Shown here: positions 12,026-25,232 of the stretch, piece after piece
How the letters are laid out: every line of letters starts with the position of its first letter
How positions within the stretch are numbered: the first letter of the stretch is position 1
Assembly: GCF_000208745.1 (NCBI RefSeq)
Contig: NC_030857.1
Coordinates: 17,497,433-17,561,432, forward strand
Direction: 5' to 3'
Source: Theobroma cacao
Taxonomy: Eukaryota; Streptophyta; Magnoliopsida; Malvales; Malvaceae
Length of the DNA stretch: 64,000 bases
Translations under genes and position numbers: made by a program
The notes under the pieces: generated by a model
What the model was told of the DNA's origin: nothing
The model's input: the letters and a program-made list of their open reading frames with translations, nothing else
Databases searched by the model: none

Positions 12026-14455
12026 ATGGCGAATTCCTATCTTCCTGGTGCCCAATCGCCAGTCGACGCAGGAATCCCACTTTTACAACACAGCAGCAGC
12101 AGCGTTGTTACTGGCTGTGTCGACTACAATGGCAGCCCCGTCTTCAGGTCCAACTCCGGCGGATGGAAATCTGCATCTTTCATTATAGCTGTGGAGGTTG
12201 CTGAGAGGTTTGCGTACTATGGAATTGCTAACAATTTGATAACCTATCTGACGGGGCCACTTGGCCTGTCCATGGCTGTTGCTGCCGAGAACGTGAACGC
12301 CTGGTCTGGGGTCGGTTCCCTGCTGCCACTTTTAGGTGCATTTGTAGCTGATTCTTTTCTTGGGCGTTATCGGACAATTCTTCTTTCTTCTGCAATCTAT
12401 ATTTTGGTAATTCATTTCTTGGCTCTGGGTTCTGGTTTTTGTTCTTCTTACTTGCTACTATTTGATTGCAATTCGGGCTTGAAAAGTCAAAAATGTTGAA
12501 GAAAAGGTTTAAACATAAATTCATTTCTTAATCTAGAACAATAGTAATAATATATCAGCATAAAGAAGGATGTTGATTATTGTAGTTTAGTACTTAATGT
12601 GATTTAAAGTGATCTACATTAAGACACAATGTCACAAGACAAAAGTTGGGACTAATTGGATAGTGAAACATTGATTAGAAATGTGATTTGTCCTGTTGGA
12701 GATTGAAGCAGCCTGTTCAGCTTCTTAATTTTTTAGGGGCTTTAGCATATCAGGATTTCAACATCAACACATTGTAGTTAAAATAGATAAAAAAACAAAT
12801 GTAGAGGACTACTTTACTTAATTTTTTTTCTAATTCCTTCATTACCAGAAATGCCCTGAAAACATGTTTACTTTGAGAAAATGAAAATTATCATGATCAG
12901 TTGATCACTCGTTTAGCTTTGTGTTGAAATGTTACAGGGACTCGGATTGTTGACCCTAGCTGCCATGCTTCCTTCTCTCAGCACTTCAGGATGTCTAAAC
13001 ACCAATTCCAACACATTATGTTCTACTCAAAATCAAGTAATCTTATTCTTTTTCGCACTTTACCTAGTTGCAGTTGGGCAGGGTGGGCACAAGCCGTGCG
13101 TTCAGGCTTTTGGTGCAGATCAGTTTGATAAACAAGACCCCAAGGAGTCCAAGGCCAGAAGCTCCTTCTTCAACTGGTGGTTTTTTGGTTTATCTGCTGG
13201 TTTCTTAATAATGATCCCTGCTTTATTCTATATCCAGGACAACCTTAATTGGGTTCTTGGATTTGGAATCCCCTGCATTTCTATGTTGACCGCACTAGTC
13301 ATATTCTTGCTTGGAACTAAAACTTACCGATACAGTGACAAAAGGGATGAGAAAAGCCCATTCATGAGAATTGGCCGGGTTTTTGTTCTGCAGCTAAGAA
13401 TTGGCGAGCTACTTCATCAGCAATGGGTGTTGAAGAGGAAGAAGCTAGTGGAACCCTGCTTCACCAAAGTTCAAAGCAATTCAAGTAAGACATTTCTTTT
13501 GCATAATTTCCCCCCCTACTTGCAGTATTTAAGAAAACAAGATATCATCCTATGATCACCTCAAAAAACGTTTTTGGTTTATTTATGGTTGAAGAATTTC
13601 TGTAACATTGCAATGTGGATCCTCTTCTGCTGTGGCAGATTCCTCAATAAAGCCTTGATTGTAACGGATGGTTCAAAGGACTATGGGAATATTTGTAGCA
13701 TTGGTGATGTTGAAGAAGCAAAGGCAGTTCTGAGGCTTGTTCCCATATGGGCTGCAAGCTTGGTATATGCTATTGTATTTGCTCAGTCCCCAACTTTCTT
13801 TACCAAGCAAGGGGAGACTATGGACCGAACAATTACACCAAACTTGAGTGTACCAGCTGCTTCTCTCCAATGCTTCAGCAGCCTCGGCATTGTCCTCTCA
13901 GTTCTCATCTATGATCGCATATTTGTTCCTCTAGCAAGAGCTTTGACTAGGAACCCTGCTGGAATTACAATGCTTCAGAGAATTGGAACCGGGATTCTCT
14001 TATCTGCTCTATCAATGGTAATTTCAGCGCTGGTTGAGATGCAGAGGTTAAAAACTGCTCGAGAATATGGCCTAGTAGATAAGCCAAAGGCAATGGTTCC
14101 AATGAGTGTTTGGTGGTTGGTTCCCCAGTACGCCCTACTTGGTGTGTCTGATGTGTTCACCATGGTTGGTCTTCAAGAGTTTTTCTATGATCAAGTTCCA
14201 GATGAACTAAGGAGTGTGGGCCTTTCACTTTACCTGGGTATCTTTGGTGTTGGAAGCTTCTTGAGCAGCCTGCTTGTCTCCACCATTGAGAAAGCAACTG
14301 GTGGGAATTGCCGAGATAGCTGGTTTGCAGATAATCTCAACAGGGCACATCTGGATTACTTTTATTGGCTACTTGCAGGACTTAGTGCTGTACAATTGGG
14401 TGCTTACTTGTATTTTGCAAAATGCTACATCTATAACAGGACAAGCACATTATAA
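12026..14455 (+). pseudogene. NPF5-type transporter, copy 2, single-base frameshift
   Basis: Second tandem NRT1/PTR copy. Exons: 12026-12406, 12938-13484, 13639-14455. I chose the ATG at 12026 (MANSYLPGAQ) because its position fits the paralogues; an in-frame ATG at 11924 would add 34 residues. The ExxER motif ([10 protein letters not shown]), FGADQFDKQD, FFNWWFFG and the final FLNKAL..NRAHLDYFYWLL stretch are all present. Between 13387 and 13388 one base is missing relative to copy 1: after GRVFV the frame shifts, and the paralogue-like AKNWRATSSAMGVEEE continues in the +1 frame. Exon 2 is 547 bp where 548 is needed to splice in phase, which confirms the deletion independently. Unspliced, the shifted frame stops at 13553-13555. 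Everything else is intact, so this is a very young pseudogene, an allele, or a sequencing error. Intron 1 of copies 1 and 3 is absent here. Confidence 0.85.
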
Positions 14456-15316
14456 GTTAACCCTGCTTATTATTACTGCATTCATAGCCTAACAAAGCCA
14501 AGGTTTTGTGGTTTAATTGTTCACACTCCATGAAACTCGTGGCCTGATATTATATATATATATATATATATATATTTTGAATGTCTTTTAATCTTGTTTT
14601 GGTTTTTTTTTTGCTTTTTTATTTTTTCTAATTATTTATTTTTTTTAGATTTTTTTAATTACAAAAAAATTATTTAAAAAAATAAAAATGATGTGTAAAT
14701 TGATGGAATCAGTTATATGTGTAAATTGATAGATGGGAAAGTAGTTTGAATAACTAATTACAATTTCTTTTATAAATATCAAATTATCAGTTTCACTTTA
14801 AAAATATTTAGGTTTAATATATTGTAATTTAGGTTTTCACTGTGAGTTTTTTTTAAAACATAAATGTAATTCATTTAAATCTCAAAATATATAAATTATT
14901 TAATCAAAAGTATGACTATTTTTTTAAAAAAAATTCAATTTATAATCATTATTTAAAAAGGTAAAAAAAAGACAAAATAAAAAACAAATAAAAAATTAGA
15001 ATAATTAAATAAACAATGTTTCCTTGTATTATTTCATTCATATTTTCTTTTCCATTAAACCTTCTTTATTACCTACAGACACCATAGACAAGAGGTCTAT
15101 AACATTAAACATCAATCAAGGCATTTTTGTCACTGCTACACCTTTAAATGTCCTCTTGACAACACAGTCAAGTCAAAACTTGATTTTTATGAAATTACAA
15201 CATCATCGTGTTATATTAAATATATGATTTATAATTTTTTTTAAATTATGAAAAAAAAATTAAATTTTATTTTTTTAAATAAAGAGATAATATATCTATT
15301 AATGAGTTAAATATTC
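14456..15316. other. AT-rich intergenic DNA after NPF copy 2
   Basis: A TA microsatellite at about 14549-14574 and long A/T runs. No gene seen. Confidence 0.6.
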
Positions 15317-15321
15317 AAATA

Positions 15322-15597
15322 TGTTATAAACAAATATGTGAATGTCCATTATATTATGACCTAAGAAGTGCAGACTAAGTCAAACAACATAAGGCAAGAT
15401 AAAAGAAATGTAATATGATTTGAACTGTTAAATAGAATTAGATTAGGACTATGATTCAAGAGGTTGTTGGCCTAAAAATAGTTCTCTCACTTCATTTGTA
15501 AATACATACTTGAATAAAATCTTTTTACTCTCTCTAAATACTTTTTTTCCTCTAAATATTTCTCTTATAGTTGTTCTTTTAGATTTATTTCATAACA
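15322..15597 (+). repeat. 5' LTR of the copia element
   Basis: 276 bp, TGTTATAAAC to CATAACA. Pairs with 24480-24768. Immediately downstream is CGCTATTAACACG, in the place of a primer-binding site; I could not match it confidently to a tRNA. Confidence 0.9.
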
Positions 15598-15854
15598 CGC
15601 TATTAACACGATTCTCTAATCTCTCAAGTTTTAAAATTATTATGTTTTCATCATTTTCAAGCTTCAAAAGGATTTAAATAATTAGATTTTGATTTCTAGT
15701 TTTAAAAAAAATCAGATAAGTGACTTGATATTTCCTTAGTATTTTCATTCCCTAAAAATCAACCTTAATATGAATTTTACTATCATATAGTATATATTTT
15801 ATCCCTTAATTAGAAAGTGAATTTGCTATTATATAGCTATTAATGAAAAACCAT

Positions 15855-16460
15855 GAACATCCATTCCCTGAAGTGAATGTGACAAACAAGCGACTAATAA
15901 AAATTATGAATGTTCATTTCCTGAAGTAAATGTGGCAAATAAGTTACTAATAAAAAATTATAAATCTTTTACTAATAAAAAATTATAAATCCTTTCATTC
16001 CTTGAAGTGAATGCGACATTATTTAATAATTGTGATCATAATCATGAATCCATCCATTCTTTGAAGTGAATGCAACATCATTTAATTATGATGGTCATAA
16101 TAATTTACACTATCACTATTTTAATTATAATTTTACCACCAGAAGTAGATAGATAATTTTATCATCTGAATTTAAGAATAATTTTACCATTAGAAGTGGA
16201 TAAATAATTTTACCATAAAAAATGGATGGATGCCTTAACTCACTCAAAAATGGATAATTCACCAAAAGTAGATAACACATCATATGTAAATCACCCACCA
16301 AAAGTGGATGTATACTTATAACCTACCACAAATAAATGAATACTTTTAACGCATCAAAAGTATATGAATATCTTAACCCACTAACCCACTAGAAGTGGAT
16401 AACTCATCAATAAGTAGATGAATACTTGTAACCCACCAGAAGTGGATAAATAATGAAAAG
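15855..16460 (+). repeat. two degenerate minisatellites in the copia leader
   Basis: 15855-16085 holds four loose copies of a unit around CATTCCTTGAAGTGAATG. 16137-16460 holds about ten loose copies of a unit around CCACCAGAAGTGGATGAATA. Both lie between the 5' LTR and the gag zinc knuckle, so they belong to the untranslated leader of the element. Confidence 0.75.
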
Positions 16461-19400
16461 AATAAAAGGAATATAGAAAATGTATTGTTATTGATGTGGC
16501 ATGAAAGATCATTGGTCACGTACCTGCTATACGTCTTAAATTTTATCAAGCATCATTGAAAATTAAAACATCTTGTGATAATTTTAATCATGCCCAAGTT
16601 GATATAGCACATCAAAATATTTGTCTACCCTGAAAAAGGAATTGATTACATGATTGGTAATAGAAATATCTATTATTGATGTTCTTGTCCTGAAAAAAGA
16701 ATTGATCATTCGATTAGTAATAGAAATATCTGATAATGAACTTAATAGTAATTGATATATTTAGTATAACTATATTATGAAGATGTTTTAATATGTTTTT
16801 ATTGTTTAAATGATATGTTCTTATTATGTGTTTTAATTCTATATTTAATATTCTTTTATATTAACTTGCAAATTTCTTATTGTATATGTTTTATTTTATT
16901 GAAGAAAATATAGATATTCATATTGTTAGATCTAAGATCAATAATGTAAATATATGTCTAGCAGATATTGCTACAACACACATTACATTTAAAGGCAATA
17001 AATATTTTTCCTACTTAACAAAAAAAAAAAACAGTGTCAATTCAATATCTGGTAGTACAAGATTTATTGAAGGCTCTAGAAGAGCAAATATTATACTACC
17101 TTGAGGAACAAATTTTATAATAAATCATGTATTATTTTTTATTAAGTCTCAAAGAAGTTTATCAAGTTTTAAAGATATTCGTCTGAATATATATTATATT
17201 GAGACAACGAATGAAAGAAACACTTAATACTTTTATATTACATCTATTATTTCAGGTAGAAAGTCTATGTTGAAAAAAAAATTATTACTCGCTCTATTAT
17301 CAGAATTAAACTACACAAATATTAAAATAATTGAAAACCATAATAAACCAGAAGTTTACTGATGATTTTAATGTTTGGCATGACCAGTTGAACTATCTTG
17401 GATCAATAATGATGCAAAAAATGATTGAAAATTCATATGATCATTCATTGAAAAACCAAAAGATTTTTCAATCTAATGAATTTTATGTGCTGCTTGCTCT
17501 GAAGGTAAATAAATTATAAGGCTATTACCAGTTAAAGTTGGGATTAAATTCCCTATGTTGTTAAATAATATTCAAGGTTATATGATAATTCATACATTCA
17601 TCATGTGAACCATTTAGATATTTTACGATTTTAATCGATGCATCGACTAGATGGTCATATGTGTGCTTATTATCAGCTTGCAATTTGGCATTTGCAACCA
17701 TTTGTTTGCAAGTACATTTTCCTAGTTATATAATCAAGATTATTTGTCTTGACAATGCTGGTGGATTTACATATCAAACCTTTCATATTGCATATTAGTT
17801 AGAATAACTATTGAGTTGCATGTTGCTTATGTTTATACACAAAATGGTTTAACAAAATTATTTATTAAGCACTTTCAACTGACTGCAAAGCCATTACTTA
17901 TGAAATTCAAACTCCTAATGAATGGTTGGGGGCATGCCATTTTGGATGCAGTAGTATTTGTATGCATCAGGTCAAATGAGTTATTATAAATTCTCCTCTT
18001 ACAACTGGTTTATGGTCAGAAACCAAATATTTTCCATCTAAGAATTTTGGGATATGCGGTATATGTTTCAATTGCTCCACCATAACGCACAAAGATAGGT
18101 CCTCAAAGAAAGTTAGGAATATATATTGGATACGAATATCCATTTGTGATTAAATATTTAAATTATCAATAGGAGATTTATTTATGACAAAGTTTGTCAA
18201 TTGTCATATTGATGAAACAATTTTTCCAACATTAGGGGGAGAAAGAAAAATAAGCAACTACAAAAGAAAATTTCCTAGAATGAATTATCATTATCTAGTT
18301 TTGATCTTCGTACAAATCAAAATGAACTTGAAGTTCAAAAGATAATTTTTTTGCAAAATATAGTAAATCAGTTGCCAGACATATTTACTAACTTAAAATA
18401 ATAACTAAATCTTATATGCCAGCTGCAAATGCTCGTATTAACATTATGTCCTTATAGGACAAGGCATGCCAGAAGCGTTGATACTAATCAATTCCAAAGA
18501 TAAAATTCACGAAAAAAAAAAGAATAAATATTTAAGATGATCAAAAAGAGGAAGTATAAACTCTAAAAGAGACCCCTGACATAATTGATAAATATTGCAG
18601 AAGAAATTTAGGTACTTGAAATTAGTGAAAATAAAGAGATCTCGTAAATTATGTCATGATGGGAAAAGATGGAACTTGTAAATAAACGTCAACGATATTT
18701 TGTATATAATATAGAGCTCAATATTATAAAAGAAAAGCGAGGATCTTGAACTTACATTTGTTGAAGAATGTAGATATAGAAATGATTGGTCAATGTGGAA
18801 ACACGCAATCAAAGTGGAATTGAATTCAATTACAAAGTGTGAAGTTTTGGGACCTGTAGTTTGTACACCAAATGGTGTAAAATCAGTAGGATATAAATGA
18901 GTATTTGTGCAAAAAAGAAATGAGAAAAATGAGATTATGAGATATAAAGCATGGCTTATAGCATAATATTTTACCCAAAGATTTTGTATTAAATATGAAG
19001 AGATATATTCTCTGCGGTGGATATAATTATAATTCTATTTTAACTAGTCTGGCAATATATGAGAAGATTGAAATGCATCTAATAAATATAATTATAACCT
19101 ATTTATAAAGCTTATTTGATGTCGATATTTATATGAAAAACCTTGAAGGATTTAAATTGCTTGAAGTACAAAAGTTTGAATTCTCGAGAAATTTACTCGA
19201 TTAAATTAAATAAATCTTTATATGGATTAAAGTAATCTAGACACATGTGGTATAATCGCCTTAGTGCATATTTGTTGAAAGAAGGCTATAGAAATAATCC
19301 TATATGGCCATGTATTTTATAAAAAGGTTTAGATATAAATTTATTATAATTATTATTTAGGGTGATGACCTGTGTTGGTCCCAAGTAAATGTGCTAGAGG

Positions 19401-20159
19401 GGGGATGAATAGTATTTTTTGGCTCTTACTAAAAGTTACTTCTAATTGGGGACAAATGCAAGATAAAGGAAAGATTTAAAGATGAATGAAAAACTAAAAA
19501 CAGAGCAGACAATCACACAAAAATTTATAGTGGTTTGATCCAAGACCTACATCCACTACTTTAATTGTTCAACCAAGGATTTTCCAAACCAATCACTATG
19601 AACGGTGAAATTCTCAAGCTTTCGCCAAGCTTTTACAATGGCTTTTCACAGGCTCAACCACAACCTTTAACAATGGGCTTTCTCGAGATCAACCAAAACC
19701 CAAACTAATTTTTCTAGGTTAAGTTAGAACCTATACACTCAATCAAGCAACACAAGCTTGAATAAATCCTTTAGAGTGACTCGCTCACTTTAAGTATACA
19801 AGGAAAAAGAAATAAAGAAGTACTTATGATCACTTACTTGATCTAAATGGTACAAAATGAAGTGCTTATCTCAAATGCAAAGATAGAAGTGAAGTGCAGT
19901 AAAAATGCAGAGAGTTTTTGCTGATTTTTTAGCTCTTTTTGATCTTGGAAGCCTTAGATCTATTTTTAAGCCGTTGGGAGTCCCTTAAATACTTGAAAAA
20001 TCAGCTCTAATAGGTGTTAGGTAGTTTTTGACCGTTCGAAACAGTTTGGTGGCAATTCTGGCTGTTAATCTGTCTCTTAGTGCTCAATTCAAATTCTTTG
20101 ACAGAATGATCTTAGTCGACTAACTGCTCTCTTAGTCAACTAAGTCATCTCTGTCTTCT

Positions 20160-22857
20160 TGTCACAGCCTAAAATTTTGGGCCATGACCGGCTCATGGGC
20201 CCAATAGGCATAGCCCACTAGGTCCAAGTAAGCCTCTCAATATGCACTTGTATATTAAGCCATCTATCTAGCATATTTCTTTAAGATCTATACTTCATAG
20301 TGTTCAAATACCGATTTCTCCAACGCACCTCATAAAACCCAAGTGAATGCTCACATTAGCATCATAATTCAAATCATACATAAATAGTTGTCAATATATC
20401 TTTGCAAATTCACATGAAACATATACAAAGACTTTGACTGTTAGCGGAGTGACTCTGGATGGGGAGATATGACTACTGAGTGTCAAGATACCTACCCAAG
20501 GGATGAGGGTACGCGGACACCTCAATCTACGTATCAACCACCACTGAATCTAAAAACATGAAGTTGAGAACGTGAGTATAAACTCAGTGAGTGAACATAG
20601 GAAGAGAACAAGCAATATAATAAGGAAAAGTTTGAAATCATAATGCACTTATTTGAAAACGATGCACTTTAGCTTAAGTCCTTATTAAAACCCTCAATTG
20701 AACCCTTGGTCGCTAAATCATGTGACGATAGAGAATTCATAGTCAACATGAAATTGGAGAAGTGGAAAATATGGCAAAAACCAGCCAAATGCTAAGCGAA
20801 ACAGAAAGTTTCATTCTCGCTGCAGTAAAAGGCATTCTTGGTTTGCATATGGTTCAGTTTTTCAAGTATATCTTCCACTACATGGGTCCAATTGACATGA
20901 TTGTTAGGTCATTAGAAAGCTAAGAGGCAGGGCTACGACTTTAGTGTTTACCACTTTACCCAGTTCTGATCAAAAGGTGGTCAAAATCACTGTCAAATTG
21001 ACAGTACTACACTACCACTAAGAGTTTCTGGCGGCAACGAGAATCCATTTAGCTACAGCCAAATTCCTTATTGCAATGAACACTAATTTGACAATACTTA
21101 GCAACTTTCAAAGTTCAACATGCAAGATTCACATATGCAAAACCATAGACCATACTCATGAACTTTGATTTCATAAACATAGATGTATATATATAAATGC
21201 ATAGGTAACACCAATATCAGCATAAGCACACCGGCTCATGTACATCCCCCCACATCGTGCACATAGCCGACGTCATCATGTGCATCCCCCCCACATCGTG
21301 CACAGTCAGTGTCATCGTGTACATCCCCCCACATCGTGCACACGGGCACTATCATCATCCATCTCCCACACCACCATCATCACCGGTATGTGCATCCCCC
21401 CACATCGTGCACACACACGGTTATAGTCATCATACACAATATCAACTATCATGCACAACATATATATATCATCATAATGAAATAGTGCATGAATCAATAA
21501 CAACCACATATACAACATAAAGCCATTTAGCAAAAGCTTGTTCCCAAGACACTTGTTTTAAGATAAAGTTGTATAAAATCATTCAAATACTTTGTACAAA
21601 ACAGTCATATTCCCAAAATGATTTTGAAATGCAGTTCACTCACCTTATTATAGCGGGATATTATATCGCTATTTGATCAGAGATGTCTCTAACTATTTTC
21701 ACTGGTCGGTCACTCGTTATTTACTCTAGCACGCCACTACAGTACTCTAACCTTATCTTTGCATTTCCTAACAATAATACGAACTCAATATATTTAATTA
21801 CATATGTATACGGGCAGTACTTCAATCAATTAATCCTTACTCAAATTTATGTTTTTCATCCTATCATGAAACCATCTTTAAGTAACTCATTTTCAAAAAC
21901 TACTAAAGCCAAAAACAAGAATTCTTACCATTCCTTGCTTGAATCACCAAAACCAAGCTTTTTCTTCCTTTCTCTCTTTTTCTTTCTTCTCCTCCAAGGG
22001 TTTAGGCGTGCTGGAAATTGGGGTTAGAAGTTGTAACTTTGGTGCACAAGGAGTTGGGAGAGGAAAGAAGCAAGAAGAGAAAAGAAATGAAAAGAAAACA
22101 AGGAAAGAAAATGAAAGAAAATTAGCTTTCCATGGGAGAATGAGAGAATGGCGTTGGAAGCTTTAAGAATGAAGAAGAAAATATCTTGCTGGGAGGATAA
22201 GGACTGTTTTGGGCTGATAAGGATGAGAGTCAAAGCTTCTTTTGGAAGCTTTGACCAAGCTTTGTGTAAAATTATCGTTTTGCCTTTTTTGTTTCTTTCC
22301 ATTTTAATTTAGTCCTCCCAACACTCATTTAACTTCAACTTCCTTCTATTATCTTTTTCTATACATGTACAAACAAAATATTAAGTTTGTACTCTAACGC
22401 GGTGTCCCCATAATATTTAAAATATTTATTTGCCCGCGATATATTTACTTAATAAAGACACACGGCCCCATTAACGTCATTTTTCTCTAAAATTTTCTCA
22501 TTCTTCTTCTCCCCCACTTAGATTGACCATATACTCCTTCTTCATGGAAAATTTTGAAACTGAATAAAATATTAATATTTTAATATTATTTTATTTCAAA
22601 AATTTCCTCTTGTCTCCTTTTGTCCCCTTGGTACTCAAAATACCATATTAGGCCTTAATTGACTTCCGAATCACTTTTTATCTCACAAATTCTTCTCTGA
22701 TAAAAATATTATTATTTTATTATTATTTTCTTGTGTGTAGAATATTTTATCCCAAACTATTTCTTTCATCTTGCATCATTTCTAAACATCATAATTAACT
22801 TCAATTGGCATCCAGTAAGTTTTTATTAGTCACCATATCAAAGTATGGGGTATTATA
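20160..22857. mobile_element. innermost insertion: long solo-LTR-like element, Gypsy type
   Basis: 2,698 bp, starting TGTCACAGCC and ending GGGGTATTATA, flanked by a perfect CTTCT duplication (20155-20159, 22858-22862). The start resembles the common plant LTR start TGTCACGACCC; the end has TA where CA is expected. No gag or pol coding is visible. Contains the CATCCCCCCACATCGTGCAC repeats (21238-21420). Most likely a solo LTR of a Gypsy element related to the LTR that begins at 61937. Confidence 0.75.
21238..21420 (+). repeat. about 40-bp minisatellite in the innermost LTR
   Basis: Four copies of the core CATCCCCCCACATCGTGCAC start near 21242, 21281, 21320 and 21390, spaced about 39-40 bp for the first three. 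The core contains a run of six or seven C. Confidence 0.85.
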
Positions 22858-24479
22858 CTTCTGATCTCAATTTTTGGTAGTAAGCTCTTAGTCGATTAAG
22901 TTGTTTCTGTCTCGAAGTCCAGATTTCTAGCAGTAAACTCTCAGTTGACTAACTTACTTATTGGTCGATTAAATCTTCTCTATCTCTCAATCCTCTTGAG
23001 CCTGCCAACTTCTTATTTGAATTTTAGCTAACTAATACACTTCATTATTCAACTAATAAGCTTCTGTTTTGTTGATCAATTGTGACTCCTTATTCCTATG
23101 ATTTTTGATGTGTGCCTTTGAATGATTAATTTATCATTAGCATACAATTTTTGTCCTGCACAGTCAAGTAGAAATATTAAACACAAATGAATGATAATGT
23201 TTTATTATCATTAAAAACTAATAGAGCCAACAACTTGAATATTATTAGAACTCTTGAAGAGTTATTAAAAGTCGTGGATTACTTAAAGAAAGAATTTGAG
23301 ATGAAATACCTTGGAAAAAATAAAGTTTTGTTTGGTTCTTTAGATTGAACACTTAACAAATGGATTTTTTGTCCATCAATCAAATTATATCGCAAAAATG
23401 CTAGAACAATTTTATATGAAGAAAGCATATCCATTGAGTTCACCAATGGTTGTAATGTCATAAGATGTGAAAAAAAAAATACTTTTTTTGACCTTGTGAG
23501 GATAATGAAAAACTTCTTGGTCCTGAAGTACCGTATCTTAATGCAATTGAAGCACTAATGTATTTTGCTAGCGATACATGACTTGATATATCAATTGTTA
23601 TGAATTTATTAGCAAAATATAGTTATTCTCCAACTCTAAGATATTAGAATAGAATTAAACATATAGTTCGATATCTCCGAAGAACAATGGATATAGGTTT
23701 ATATTATTCAAATGTATCAAAATAAAATTTAATTGGTTATGCAGATACGGGATATTTATCTGATCCACATAAAGCTCAATTTTAGATAGGTTTCTTATTC
23801 ATATGTGGAAGTATGACTATTTCATAGTGTTTTATAAAACAAATTATTTCATAGTGTTTTATAAAACAAGCTATAGTTATTACTTCTTCTAACCATGCAA
23901 AAATTTTAGCAACTCATGAGCAAGTCGTGAATGTATCTGGTTAAGATCTATAACTCAACATATTCGAGAAACGTGTGGCTTGTCAACCAAGAAGGAAATT
24001 TCAATAACGTTATATGAAAACAATACTGCTTGCATAGCACAGTTAAAGGAATGATACATTAAAGGCAATAGAACAAAATACATAGTTCACAAAAATTCTT
24101 CACTTATGATCTCCAAGAAAAAGATGAATTAAGTGTTCAACAAATTCAATCAAGTGATAATCTAACAAATTTATTCACTTAAGCCTTTCTTACTGCAACA
24201 TTTGAAAAGTTGGTACAAAAAATTAGAATGCATCATTTTAAAAATCTTTATAATGCACTCATCAGGGATAGTAAAATACGCACTGTACTATTTTCCTTCA
24301 TCAAGGTTTTTCCTATTGGGTTTTTCTTGATAAGGTTTTTAATGAGACAATATTTCAAAAGCGTATTCTTGAAAAGATTATATACTCGTCTTCCTTCACT
24401 CATATTTTTTTTCATGAGGTTTTTTCCTTGTAAAGTTTTAACGAGGCATATTCTTAATACAATGGACATTCAAAGGGAG

Positions 24480-24768
24480 TGTTATGAACAAATATGTGAA
24501 TGCTCATTATATTATAACCCAAGAAGTGCAGATCAAGTCAAATAGTCCAATAAGTAAGATACAAGAAATGTAATATGATTTGAACTCTTAGATAGAATTA
24601 GATTAAGACTATGATTCAAGATATTGTTAACCTATAAATAGTTCTCTCACTTCATTTATGAATACATACTTGAATAAAATTGTTTTACTTTTTTTAAATA
24701 TTTTTTTTCTCTTCAAATATTTTTTTTATCTTTTTCTTATAGTTGTTTTTTATATTTATTTTATAACA
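24480..24768 (+). repeat. 3' LTR of the copia element
   Basis: 289 bp, TGTTATGAAC to TATAACA, clearly homologous to the 5' LTR with many substitutions and small indels, so the insertion is old. Confidence 0.9.
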
Positions 24769-24773
24769 AAATA

Positions 24774-25157
24774 TAAATTATAATATTATTACACATTATT
24801 AAGAGGATGACAAGATAGACGTAATCACCCAATTATTTTTAAATCTATCCTTTTACTTTTTTTTATGTTATTTTCTTTGTCTTTTTCTTCTGTTCGCCAT
24901 TTTCCTTCAACTTGCGCTAAAATATCTTCTGTCACACACTCAGTCTTATCCCCTACTCGCTCGCCTCAGTTTCTTTCCTTCCTTTTTATCTGCCACCACT
25001 GATTCTGCCCTCGGTGGTCGCCCACCCCTTCCCACCGCCGCCTCCCGTCCTCACTCTTCTTCTCCGATTCTCTTTCTCTCTTCTTCCCTTCTCCCCTTTC
25101 CCTCCCTCCAAAAGACTATCGACCTCTGAAACCGCCCAACTAGCTACAATACCTTAC
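24774..25157. other. spacer with pyrimidine-rich, GC-richer tract
   Basis: 24895-25130 is an abrupt C/T-rich stretch (for example CCGCCGCCTCCCGTCC-like sequence) in AT-rich surroundings, resembling the tract at 52010-52250. It could be a captured 5' leader or transposon internal sequence; no gene is recognisable. Confidence 0.4.
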
Positions 25158-25232
25158 TTTAATATATAATAATAATAACAATAATACTAAAATAATTGAA
25201 AAGCTTGGTATAGAGCAGCAGTAATACAATGC
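25158..25232 (+). repeat. upstream block shared by NPF copies 2 and 3 (second copy)
   Basis: Contains AATAATTGAAAAGCTTGGTA followed by TAGAGCAGCAGTAA, about 140 bp before the ATG of copy 3; counterpart of 11700-11775. Confidence 0.8.

Larger units (their letters stand above)
19372..23232. mobile_element. solo-LTR-like insertion inside the copia reverse transcriptase
   Basis: Begins TGTTGGTCCC and ends GAGCCAACA, so its tips are inverted (TGTTGG/CCAACA). It splits the copia reverse transcriptase right after its DD pair and is flanked by ACCTG (19367-19371) and ACTTG (23233-23237), a 5-bp duplication with one change. After removing the inner insertion, about 1.16 kb remain with no coding capacity, as expected for a solo LTR. 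A motif AGTCGAYTAA recurs on both sides of the inner insertion. Confidence 0.75.
15322..24768 (+). mobile_element. Ty1/copia LTR retrotransposon, full-length but decayed, with nested insertions
   Basis: Terminal repeats at 15322-15597 and 24480-24768, both beginning TGTTAT and ending ATAACA, flanked by a 5-bp target duplication AAATA (15317-15321 and 24769-24773). Without the inner insertion the element is about 5.6 kb, a normal copia size. Plus-strand order: leader with tandem repeats (15855-16460), gag zinc knuckle C-x2-C-x4-H-x4-C at 16486-16527 with a TGA inside it, GAG-pre-integrase (WHDQLNYLGSIMMQK) at 17360-17430, integrase remnants to about 18230, reverse transcriptase to about 19371 (ending at the DD of the YxDD box), then, after the insertion, LNIIRTLEELLK..DYLKKEFEMKYLGK from 23233, and RNase H remnants to about 24200. 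Many stops and frameshifts: not autonomous. Confidence 0.92.

Noticed and set aside
15859..16460. Possible CRISPR-like array
   Set aside because: Repeats are degenerate and irregular, lie in a retrotransposon leader and the genome is a plant.
21683..22027. 114-codon frame in the innermost insertion
   Set aside because: Lies inside a solo-LTR-like element; ends in a poly-pyrimidine stretch and has no recognised domain.
15000..25000. An intact viral or retroviral genome
   Set aside because: All coding pieces match Ty1/copia polyprotein order, are interrupted by stops, and there is no envelope-like gene.
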